From Chara braunii (lineage: Eukaryota > Streptophyta > Charophyceae > Charales > Characeae), in assembly GCA_003427395.1 (NCBI GenBank), contig BFEA01000470.1, forward strand, positions 1,102,017-1,124,614: 22,598 nucleotides of DNA, given 5' to 3'. The position numbers and the translations under genes were made by a program. Under the pieces are notes generated by a model. It did no database searches, was not told the origin of the DNA, and worked only from the letters and a program-made list of their open reading frames with translations. This document shows, in pieces, positions 9,953-18,451 of the stretch; the stretch's first letter is position 1; each line of letters starts with the position of its first letter.

Positions 9953-11140
9953 ATTTTTTGGAGGATGAGAAGAGTGAAAGTGATCAATGAGGATATGGTC
10001 GTAATCTGAATGAGGCTTCTTGGTGGTTCTGTAGTAGTCATATCCTCTGTCGTTGTCTTCCTCGTAGTGATGCTTGAACGACGACCTCTTGTCATCTTCG
10101 GTCTTGAAGTGCTCATCCTTCTTCCGATATGATGAATATTCCGACTCTTTGATGCCCAATCTGCAAGATGAAACATGATATAAAGATAAGCCCCTCAACG
10201 CAAACGGCGTTGACCTATTAACAGTCCAGGGGCGATAGATATAAAATTGGACGACGGCCCTTGCTTACTTGTGAGCGTCGCGTCTGACGAGGCTCATGCA
10301 GTAGTTGTATTCAGACTTGATGATTGAAACTGCCTTGTCCATGTCCTTCCTGATGGCCTTGTCGAGTAATTGCTTGACAAACTTGGTGATGAGTGGTTCG
10401 ATGCAGTCCTTTGCCACTGATGCCACTCTTGAAGTAAAGTCAACGACGAAAGCTTTGCCAATGGGATAGCAGGAGTAGTTCACGTTGATCTCAAGGAAAT
10501 TGATGTATGCTTCAAACTGAGAGTAATAGCAAGGAGAGGCGAAAGTAGTCTTCCATGCCGCCAACTCTTCATATGCGGGCTGAGATTTTTCGTTGAGTTT
10601 TTGTTGAATTCCTTTCATTTCTGACTGGAGACTCTGGTATAGCTGGTTCAAATTGAAGTTTTCTTCCTGCTTCTCGATAAGCTGGTTCTTGAGTTGTTCG
10701 ATGAAAAGCCGACTTTCTTCCAGTTGGGTGGCCATTTGCTGCTTGAGTTGCTCAAAAACCTCAAGAGTAGCTTGGTGGACCAAAGATGAAGAGAAGGAGG
10801 GAGCATCTAAGATTGAAAGAGAATGGGATGGTGGAGGGATGGGGGTTGGAGAAGGAGGCATGTTTGGGGGTGGGGGCTGGGAAGGTGGTGGTGGCAGTGG
10901 ATTCTTTAGTTTTATAGCGTGGACATGTACTCTATGGATTTCTTGTGTAGTATGCGTCTGAACATTGAAAAGTAGTTCGTTAAGATTTAGGGAGAGGGGG
11001 TTGACGCAATCAAGGATTTCTGCAGGTATGAAGGTTGGTGGAAGTATGGGGAGGACAACATAAACTTTTGCTCCGATTACGGATTGAGGCGTGAATGCAG
11101 CAAGAAAAGTGTTGAGCCATGGGTCCATCTGCACAAACAT
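9941..11140 (-). CDS. Gag-like coiled-coil protein of the DIRS element, spliced
   Basis: The main exon (ATG at 11140, or ATG at 11125 inside the same frame) encodes about 290 residues. It has a hydrophobic N-terminus, a Pro-rich segment near residues 100-130, a Gln/Glu/Leu-rich coiled coil near 145-200, and a helical C-terminal part. The frame meets a canonical donor GTAAGC at 10268-10263. A 108-nt intron ends in a pyrimidine stretch and CAG at 10161; exon 2 restarts at 10160 in frame and adds a charged tail rich in Lys, Glu, Asp, His and Tyr, ending at the stop at 9941. TTTGTGCAG lies immediately before the ATG at 11125, so this exon may itself be an internal exon. It sits directly upstream of the RT, the Gag position in DIRS elements. 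No zinc knuckle is visible and I did not recognise the protein by sequence; the Gag role comes from position and coiled-coil character. Confidence 0.62.
9953..9959 (-). promoter_or_regulatory. Candidate -1 frameshift heptamer at the Gag/RT junction
   Basis: In the zero frame of the Gag-like tail the minus strand reads CCA AAA AAT, so A AAA AAT forms an X XXY YYZ slippery heptamer. A -1 slip enters the frame that continues YSHLVLQWIRHGV, the start of the RT. The stop of the upstream frame follows 12 nt after the heptamer. No strong downstream stem was seen, and an indel in the A run would explain the same arrangement. Confidence 0.4.
10161..10268 (-). other. Predicted 108-bp spliceosomal intron
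   Basis: On the minus strand the donor is CAA|GTAAGC and the acceptor is TTTCATCTTGCAG|ATTGG. Removing the 108 nt joins the exons in frame (phase 2: AA + A gives Lys). It replaces a premature TAA by about 70 further codons of strongly charged sequence. Both sites fit the consensus; splicing itself is inferred. Confidence 0.65.
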
Positions 11141-11222
11141 TTAATTTAAGATTAGAAGTAGTGCATTTGTCTTGTTCTTCATCCTTGAAATTTCTTCCTG
11201 TGTCCCCTTTCCCCCCCCACCG

Positions 11223-11520
11223 TTTTTTTTTTTTTTTTTTTTAAGAGTCTCCTTTCATATTTGCACATTATTTCAAAAGTGATGCATTTGAATTGATCAA
11301 TCAGATAAGTAGTCAAAGAGAGAGGTTGATTATTGGAGTGTTTGATGGTTGTGTTAATGATTTTTTAAATTATTGCGATTTGTCTTGAGAGGTGTGTTAG
11401 GGTGAGTCTTAATGTCCTTCCTGTTCTTGGTTTCTTTGTGGGAGATGACCCCTCCCCCCGTCCCTTTCCCCCCGCTTCCGTCCCTCAATTATTCTCGCAT
11501 TGTTCCCCCTTTTCATTAAT

Positions 11521-11578
<58 letters not shown>

Positions 11579-11627
11579 CCTTCTTTCCTATCTCCCTATA
11601 ACTTTCTTCCTTTTTTTTTTTTTTTTT
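11223..11627 (+). repeat. T tracts T20, T55 and T17
   Basis: T runs occupy 11223-11242, 11522-11576 and 11611-11627; the longest is about 55 T. Each is preceded by C-rich pyrimidine DNA. Frames reading through them are artefacts of the homopolymers. Confidence 0.9.
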
Positions 11628-12098
11628 AATGTCTCGAGATGAGAAAGGATATCCAATTTATTTAAGATTGTATAGAAAAGAAATATGCAAAAGAAAGCTG
11701 GGGGTGCGAAGAAGAGAAGAAAAAGAAAAAATGCTAGTGTAGTCATTGTGAGGGTGGGAAAAACTAAAAAGGAAAAAATATTGAGAGGAGTGGCGGACAA
11801 CATTGTGAACGGGAGGTGAATGGTGTAGTGGAGAAAATTCAGGAGGAATTGATCCATGCCCTGCAAACAAGAGAACCAATGGAGAACCATGGACATGAGA
11901 ATTTACAGAATACAAAGACCTTGAGTAATGCTGTTAAGATTTGAGTTACATCCCTTTTCCTTCTTTGTTGCCCATCACTTTTTTTTTTTTTTTTTTTTTA
12001 ATGCAATGGCAGGTTAGATGGTTTTGATGATGGTAGGGGCATTGCCGTTGGGCGCAAGCTATGAAATTGGATAGTTGTGAAGAGGATGAAATTGCGCT

Positions 12099-12133
<35 letters not shown>

Positions 12134-12555
12134 ATCTGTTGAAAAATGCGATTGGTCGAAAATGTTTTAGATTGAAAAGATGGCTGGGTTATTGAACGTT
12201 GATGTCTAGATTGTTGATATCATGGTTAAACAAGCGATTGAGTATTCAATCATATTGTTGGATTGAAACGAGTGAGTGGTTGCGGTAGAGATGTGATTAT
12301 GATGATAGAGTGACGTATGATTGTGAGTGTATTGTATTGAATGTTGAATGTGAAGAGTTGAAGTAAAGGGTGAAGGACATTTCAAACAATCTCTTCCCGT
12401 GTTGTTTGTGGTGATGAAAAAAGTGGGTGGTTTAGAAATGTTATGTTGTGTTTATAATGGAAAGGTTGCTAAGGTAGTACTGGAGGAGGTTTTTTGTATA
12501 TTGAGTTTTTCCCTGGTTGTCCCATTTCTCACTCCCTTTTTTTTTTTTTTTTTTT
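11588..12555. other. AT-rich gene-free stretch with further T tracts
   Basis: T runs lie at 11979-11999 (about 21), 12100-12130 (about 31) and 12537-12555 (about 19). On the minus strand a consensus-like acceptor TTGTTTGCAG precedes GGCATGGATC near 11872, and the following hydrophobic frame runs down to 11588. I cannot tell whether that is an exon of the minus-strand unit or chance. No domain is recognised. Confidence 0.4.
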
Positions 12556-13106
12556 GATGCTGCCGTTTACGGAAATATAAGTATCGAGGGAGCACAAAAA
12601 TCGAGGTGGTACAATGATTGTGGATGTTTTCCGTCGAGCAGAAGTACTGTATTATGATCCGAGTCACGAAGTGGAGGGTTTTTTTAAGGTGGTGATTGAT
12701 TGGTGGGTGATGGATTGTTCCGGGTGTTTATTTGACGGGAATAGTCTGTATGGTGGTGACACCTATATATCTCCTTTCTGTTTTTCGTCTTCTTCTATTT
12801 TGCTCATTTTCTCGCCCTCCTCCCCCCCCCCCTTCTTTTTTTTGGGGGGGGTGGATTCAGTAATTTGATGAATAGGTCTATTGGTGCGGATGGTCGGATT
12901 GTTGGGTGAGAATAGGTTAGTTATGATTGCTTAGATATGTATTTAGATTGCATGAGCAAGGGAAGGCTGGTGTGTTAGTCTTGCGGTGACGGCCGTGTGG
13001 ATGTATGATGATGATATTGTCAATCAAGTAGGCATTGGTCGGACATGTGATTGATCAATCAGCTGGACGATGTCAAGAAATTCCATCGTTTTTTCTTTGT
13101 TTCTGT
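12556..13106. other. Gene-free stretch with C11/G8 inverted homopolymers
   Basis: A C11 run (12822-12832) and a G8 run (12844-12851) can pair around a T-rich loop. The frame at 12614-12868 (+) has no recognisable motif and ends in this low-complexity DNA. Confidence 0.45.
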
Positions 13107-13257
<151 letters not shown>

Positions 13258-13450
13258 TTATCGTTAACTTGTGATGCATTGGACGGTCGGGTGGCGCATG
13301 ATACTGATCCGATCTATCAATTATTCATTGGTCCAAGAGGTGTTGATGTAATGAGTAGTTGATTGATCGGAGGTTAGGTGACCGTCATAATTTGATCGAT
13401 TAAATCCTTATTTTCATGATGTTAGCGGCACGAATGAATGATGATTGTTG

Positions 13451-14392
13451 GGTTTGTCGATTGTTTAATGGACCCTTTTTACGAAGAAGGTGGTACAAAT
13501 TTAGTGATTTGCTTTCAGCGAATCAGCGAACTTAAGAATCCCCCATTCTTCTTGCGTACAGTCGATGAATCATGACTTGGAACTCAGACGCGTGCCTGAA
13601 GAGTGGTCAATTAGTTGATTAATTAGTGACTACCGGGTTGTCGACTGGGGGTTCTCATCATTACGTAATCGACATATCGACCAAAAGGCGGTCGATCGAT
13701 TGAGTGGTTGATCCGAGTAATGGAGTGTGCAACCGACCGAAGTTTTATCCGTCGATTGAGTAGGTTGATAGGTTCGTCGATTTTATTGCGTACGTAGTCG
13801 ACTTTGTGAAGACTTGTGGTGATCAGATGTGTCGAAGATTTATTGATTGACGGGTTGGTAGCAAGTGCGCGATGTAAACCTTACGATTTGTTGATTGTTT
13901 AATGGACCTTTAGGAAGAAGATGGTACAGATGTAGTGATGTGCTTTCAGCGAATCATCAAACTTAAGAACCCTCCATTCTTCTTGCGTACGGCAGATGTG
14001 TAGAGTTTTGAAATTCAATCGTTCGTTGTAAGAATGGTCTGATAGTTGATTAATTAGTGATTACCGGGTTGAAGACTGGTAGGTCCATATCATCACGTAA
14101 TCAATATTTCGACCGAAAGGTGGTCGATCGATTGAATAATTGATCGGTCGGCGATCAGTGATCCTTTTAAGAACCCTCTTTTTTTTTTTGGGCGCAGTAT
14201 GTGAGTTGATGATCCGAGTAATGGAGTGCGCAACTGACCGAAGTGTTGTCTATCGATTGAGTAGGTTGATTGGTTGGGCGATTTTGTTGCGTACATAGTT
14301 GATGTCTTGGAAGAATTGCGGTGATCAGATGAATCGGGGATTTGTTGATTGACGGGTTGGTAACAAGTGAGCGATTTAAAAACTTACAGTCC
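13451..14392. repeat. Tandem duplication, unit ~434 bp
   Basis: The segment starting at 13451 (GTCGATTGTTTAATGGACC) recurs at 13885 (GTTGATTGTTTAATGGACC). Shared blocks in the same order include TGCTTTCAGCGAATCA, CATTCTTCTTGCGTAC, TTGATTAATTAGTGA, GGTCGATCGATTGA, CCGAGTAATGGAGTG and TGATTGACGGGTTGGTA. The copies have diverged by scattered substitutions. The second is about 70 bp longer because of an extra segment near 14137-14208 that contains a T11 run. Both are rich in GATCGATTGA-like words. No protein frame is conserved between copies. Confidence 0.85.
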
Positions 14393-14407
14393 CCTTTGAG
14401 TACAGGG

Positions 14408-14410
<3 letters not shown>

Positions 14411-14454
<44 letters not shown>
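14411..14454 (+). repeat. T44 homopolymer
   Basis: A run of about 44 T immediately after the second copy of the tandem duplication. A further T17 lies at 14702-14718. Confidence 0.9.
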
Positions 14455-14455
<1 letters not shown>

Positions 14456-15255
14456 AGCCGACCTACAAAGAAAGTAGAGAATAGGTGGTCAGTCGGTGAG
14501 ATGGTAGGATTAACCCCTTCTTTCATAACCTTTTAGTCATTCAGTTGCCGGCCGCTTAAGAGAGTGTTCATGAACCGAACAATCATGTACTCAGTCTTTG
14601 ATTAATTGTTGATCGATTTGAGTAATTGATCGATCGGTAATGAATAGATTGTGGGTGTATGTTGAGGGGCTGATTTCTTTGTCGCCTCTTCCCTCATTCC
14701 CTTTTTTTTTTTTTTTTTAATGCAAATTGTTTATGCGTGGTGAAAAGGCAAGGGGGAGAAGGGAGCAACGACGAATGTTACGCAATCATACATAATATTG
14801 TAAAACAATGAATAAAACGGCAAATGTCTTGATAGGAGGAATAAAAAAAAAAAAAAGATTAAAATCCGGAAGAGCGAAATCATCCGTATTACTTTCAGCA
14901 CAAACATGCGAGAGTATGCACAAGGTCTTGGTTTTTGTTTCCTATGTATTTGGGTTTATGGCATTGAATGCAAATCAATGAATGGCTAAGGAATTAAATT
15001 CACAAATAAACATGTCTTCTTGAGCCCATTTCCATAAGCAGTTATCACCGTTGTCCTTAATGAGGTAGTTTGTCACTTTCAACACACCTGACCTGATGCA
15101 CTCTTTCCGTTGCCTTCCGGCTTAAGGTTGTTTACACATTAATGCAAATCTCGGCCTATTTACATCTCCCTTCACACTTGTTCAAACCCAATGGGCAGAG
15201 TTACTAACATTTGCTAATGATAGGGAGGTTCCTCATCACCAATCGTCATTATTAA
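14455..15255. other. Gene-free AT-rich stretch
   Basis: It holds the T17 tract (14702-14718), followed by AATGCAA as after the T21 tract at 11979-11999, and an A14 run near 14843. No frame of note is present on either strand. Confidence 0.45.
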
Positions 15256-15624
15256 TTAAAATCTATTAGTTGTACTTAGGGGAAGGAAAGCTGAGGGGAA
15301 GGGGGAGCGGAAGAGGAGGAGGAAGTAGATAAAATTGACGAGGAGAAACAGAAGGATGATTCCGAAGAGAAAAATGTAATATAGGCCTCTGAAAATACGC
15401 AAGCTTCTCCTTGATCTGCTTACTTTCAGGGTGGAGGGGTTGGGAGGAGCGAGAGATGGAGTATGGTGGGTGGGTTGAGGAGGTTGGGGGACTAAAAGAA
15501 GCTGGTGAACCGGAATTGGCCTATTTGGAGGAGGGGAATTGTATTCGGAAACATAATCGGAAGATCTGTGGTGAGCCCTTCTTCTTCTACTGGGGGCGTC
15601 TTCAACCTTTCTCTTCGGCGGCAT
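15256..15624 (-). CDS. Unrecognised small protein with NLS-like start, possibly spliced
   Basis: The frame opens with ATG at 15624 and reads MPPKRKVEDAPSRRRR, a classic monopartite nuclear-localisation-like cluster followed by an Arg stretch and a Pro-rich region. The last third is strongly hydrophobic. It may be intron translated through, because a consensus donor GTAAGC follows codon 67 at 15423-15418 (phase 0). The start overlaps the end of the longer upstream frame by 23 nt. It lies upstream, on the same strand, of the DIRS-type Gag-like exon and could be its 5' exon across a ~4.3-kb intron. That is inference. I do not recognise the protein. Confidence 0.42.
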   Translation of the reverse strand: MPPKRKVEDAPSRRRRAHHRSSDYVSEYNSPPPNRPIPVHQLLLVPQPPQPTHHTPSLAPPNPSTLKVSRSRRSLRIFRGLYYIFLFGIILLFLLVNFIYFLLLFRSPFPSAFLPLSTTNRF

Positions 15625-16603
15625 CGTGATCTTCTTCGTTGATGAAGGAGAAAACGTGGGTTGCGTCCTGGAGCTTCACAATGAGGCATGGAAGCGCCGG
15701 CTGCGACGGATAGATTGCCGCCCTTGGAAAGCGAGGCGCAAGTTGATACTCTATTGAACTTGCTTGATCTGTGAGAGCTCTGAACCAAGGCCCCGGTCCC
15801 GATTGGACCAGTTGGTGGAGTGAGAGATGTGAGATATCTCCGCTGGCTAGCTGACCAAAGAAGCCTTTGAAGAAGAAGGCCAAAGCGGAGATGAAGTCGG
15901 GTAATCTCTCAAGGGTAGGGAGGTTCTCTGCTAAGCTAAGTAATCCGCCGTTAGCCCAGAACCACGAGGAGTCGACCCTTGCTGATGCTAGACAAACAAA
16001 GAAGCAGTAGAAGGGAATGCGCAGCTCGTGGTTATGCTGCATCTTGTACTACGCCAAGTCTGTGGTTGCTCTTGCTTGCTCCAGGGTGGTGAGGGAAGTG
16101 AGGGGGTCGGTTCCTACAGTCATCTGGGAGAGGAGAAGGTTAGAATAGAAGGAGTGGGAGAGTAGCTCGATTGCCTAGTCCCTTTTGAGAAAAAAGAAGG
16201 ACTGTGCACCATTTCGAAAGTTGCAGAAAGCGGTTTCATCCACAAATTCAAGAAGGTCGGAGGTGACAAGATTAGAGTCGAACCTGCGCTCTACGAAAGT
16301 GGATTGCAGAGAGGTGATTGTGTTGGGAATGATGAAGGGAAAGCAGAAAATGTGAAGAGGGAGGAGCAAGGCGGATGGGGGGTCTACAACGAAGATGCGT
16401 TGAATGCTTTCGTCTGCGGCTATGGGTTGTAAGGTTATGGAGGAACGAAGAGGAGTTATGAGTGAAGGGAAAATGGTCGTCAATTGAGCGTCTGGGATAG
16501 GATCCAGGGATTGGACTGTGAGGCTAAAAGGGAAGAGTGAGAGAAGGAAAAAGTCAAAGAGTGTGGTGTTATCGATGTACAAAGAGTGGAAGGATGAGGA
16601 CGT
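15602..16603 (-). pseudogene. Unrecognised broken reading frame (~330 codons)
   Basis: A single minus-strand frame runs from just after a TGA near 16605 down to a TGA at 15604-15602, interrupted by only two TAG codons (16177-16175 and 16051-16049). The translation is of protein-like composition (LLEFVDETAFCNFRNG, LTSLTTLEQARATTD, LRIPFYCFFVCLASARVDSS, LPTLERLPDFISALAFFFKG), with no low complexity. There is no ATG near the start, so it could be a 5'-truncated gene or an internal exon. It ends over the start of the NLS-bearing frame. It might be a capsid-like or Gag-like protein of a mobile element, but I find no known motif. Confidence 0.45.
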
Positions 16604-16777
16604 TCACGGTGAGGCTGATGCGGCGCTACGGGGATGAGTGGCAGGATTGGGCAAGGGGGGTGGAAGGTCTCCGATTCTACAGACTGACGGGTTCATGCTG
16701 AGGCGGGTGAGAAAGGAACTGTCTTACCGGGACAGGGGTGGACTGACTGCAGAGACTGACCGAAAAGAGGCGCTGAC

Positions 16778-16935
16778 TTGACTGGCGGTATGACGATGGT
16801 GGCGGAACAACCTTGACTTTTCGACAAAAGAAAACCTGGAAGAAAACCTGGAAGACGTCGACCCGAGTTGAGTGACGCAGTGGTGATGGTAGGCCGACGA
16901 CCTTGATGTGACGGCGAAAGAAAATGTTGAAGGAC
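16778..16935. repeat. Degenerate ~85-bp direct duplication
   Basis: The segment near 16778-16848 (GATGGTGGCGG, CCTTGA, AAAGAAAA) is echoed at about 16864-16935 (GATGGTAGGCCG, CCTTGA, AAAGAAAA). A 12-bp direct tandem GAAAACCTGGAA occupies 16830-16853. The minus-strand frame at 16724-17086 spans both copies, is Ser/Arg-rich and not recognised. Confidence 0.45.
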
Positions 16936-17542
16936 TGCGAACCGAGAGTCCTCTCACCAAATCAAGGTGAGGAAAAAGGACTCGACCTCTGAAAGACATG
17001 ACCCTTGTGTGGCGTGCGTGCAAGTTCACGTTTGCGATGAATGCTACGGGCGGTTGGGGCTTGGAAGGTGCAGCTCGAGAAAGCACGCAAGCTATCGTGG
17101 TTGGGCAGATGCTTGTGACTTATACAGTCACATGTCAAAGCAGTGGGAGCGGACGGGCCGGTGAGGCCGTGCTCCAGCTAGGGTGAGTGTCACGTTAAAC
17201 CTCTGATGGGACCGTAGATGTAGAACTGAATCTGTCCGCCGTTGATTTAGAAAGTTACAATGTCTTGTTGTCTTGTCGTCCTTAGATGTAGTAGATCTGT
17301 GGTTTAAACACGAGGTCCCAAGTTGTTGAATCTGACCCGTTAACGTTGCGTGCAACCAGGTGCGGAGTTACTGGCATAATGTCAGCACACACACGTCGGG
17401 CCTCACTCCACTCCCCGCCGCCAAATGTGAAACCGTCGAATGAAAATTTTTCACTCAGGAGGGAGCGGCGGACGCGGGGGAATCGCCAGCGTAGCGCTCC
17501 GCCTCCAATCGTCGCCGTCTGACGGCGCTTCCTACCTACATA
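16936..17542. other. Gene-free stretch
   Basis: Only short overlapping frames exist. A compact palindrome CGCCGTC-T-GACGGCG lies at 17513-17527, directly before the larger hairpin. Confidence 0.4.
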
Positions 17543-17639
17543 CTTCCCCCGAATACAACATTCAATCATTATAGTTGTATCTAGACTGAAAGATGCCCCA
17601 AATACAACTATAATGACCGTGCGTTGTATTCAGGGGAAG
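17543..17639. repeat. 97-bp hairpin with 40-bp arms
   Basis: Arm 17543-17582 pairs with arm 17600-17639 over about 33 of 40 positions, around a 17-nt loop. Perfect blocks are CTTCCCC, GAATACAAC and TCATTATAGTTGTAT. The only larger mismatch is a 6-nt internal bulge. The shape fits a MITE or a small-RNA precursor; no coding frame explains it. Confidence 0.8.
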
Positions 17640-18117
17640 ACTGTAGCCGCGAACTCCACCATCACGACGGAGAGCGGACGTTGACCATCACCACCTCTTC
17701 AACAAAGGCGGTTTGACATGGACTGCCTGGGTAGGCCTGTAGGATATAATAGTGCAGTAGGGCTCATAGTTCACCGTCAACGAGTACCACTGGAAACCCA
17801 CTCCACGCCCTAAACTTGAGGCCAAATCCTACTAGCCCCAATTGTTAATTTCTGACCGTTGATCTTCGTAATCGAGGGTGAAAAATGAATAATCCAGGGT
17901 AGTGGGATATGACCTTTAGTCAAGATAGCTACTGCAGGAGGGGCGGAGTTCCCAAGGGGCGAGGAGGCCTTACACACTAATGACCTCTCTTTTGGCAGAC
18001 AGGGGCATTTATGAATTGCCACATCCACCCACATTTTAGTCGGATCAGCTTTCACGGTTACCTTCAACTCGCAAGCGCAGAAGGGTATCAATTCGTAGCA
18101 GCCGCCCTAGCACAAAG
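17640..18117. other. Gene-free stretch
   Basis: The minus-strand frame at 17810-18091 has no recognisable motif. A plus-strand frame without ATG (18118 onward, reading ANGGYVPPTPLTPEAM) begins at the right edge and is cut by the foldback element at 18202. It may be the 5' part of the LINE ORF1 region, but this is unproven. Confidence 0.35.
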
Positions 18118-18201
18118 GTGGTGGCAAATCAGGCGGCAAACGGGGGGTATGTTCCTCCTACTCCATTGACTCCAGAGGCGATGACAAGAAACGACGAAAG
18201 G

Positions 18202-18375
18202 CTAAGGGCGAGATTCCACTGGCGAAACAATTGGAATGAGTGTCTGAATCTGGACGTGTGTTTGTGGCGAGGTACACAAAACTGGAATTCATTTGCTTTT
18301 CTGCATCTCTTCCTGGAACACGTCCTGATTCAGACACTTATTCCAATCCTTTTTGCCAATGGGATCTGGCCCTAA
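18202..18375. repeat. Foldback (hairpin) element, copy 2
   Basis: Two 58-bp inverted arms (18202-18259 and 18318-18375) enclose a 58-nt loop. The inner 29 bp match at 27 positions, including AGTGTCTGAATC and GGACGTGT; the outer halves pair less perfectly (CTAAGGGC against GCCCTAAG). The loop carries TTTTCTGCATCTCT, and the right arm ends GGGATCTGGCCCTAA. Copy 1 at 7372-7549 has GGGATCTCAGCCCTAG at the same place. Arm length, GGACG/CGTCC inner ends and loop motif are shared with copy 1, so they are diverged members of one family. Confidence 0.78.
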
Positions 18376-18420
18376 GAGAATGGGTAGGAAGGTGTTAAGA
18401 GAATAGGTAGGAAGGTGCTA
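18375..18420. repeat. 23-bp tandem repeat, two copies
   Basis: AGAGAAT(G/A)GGTAGGAAGGTG(T/C)TA occurs at 18375-18397 and again at 18398-18420. It abuts the right end of the foldback element and may reflect a local duplication at its insertion edge. Confidence 0.85.
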
Positions 18421-18451
18421 TAATCAAGGGGTTTGTCCTGATGATGTATAA

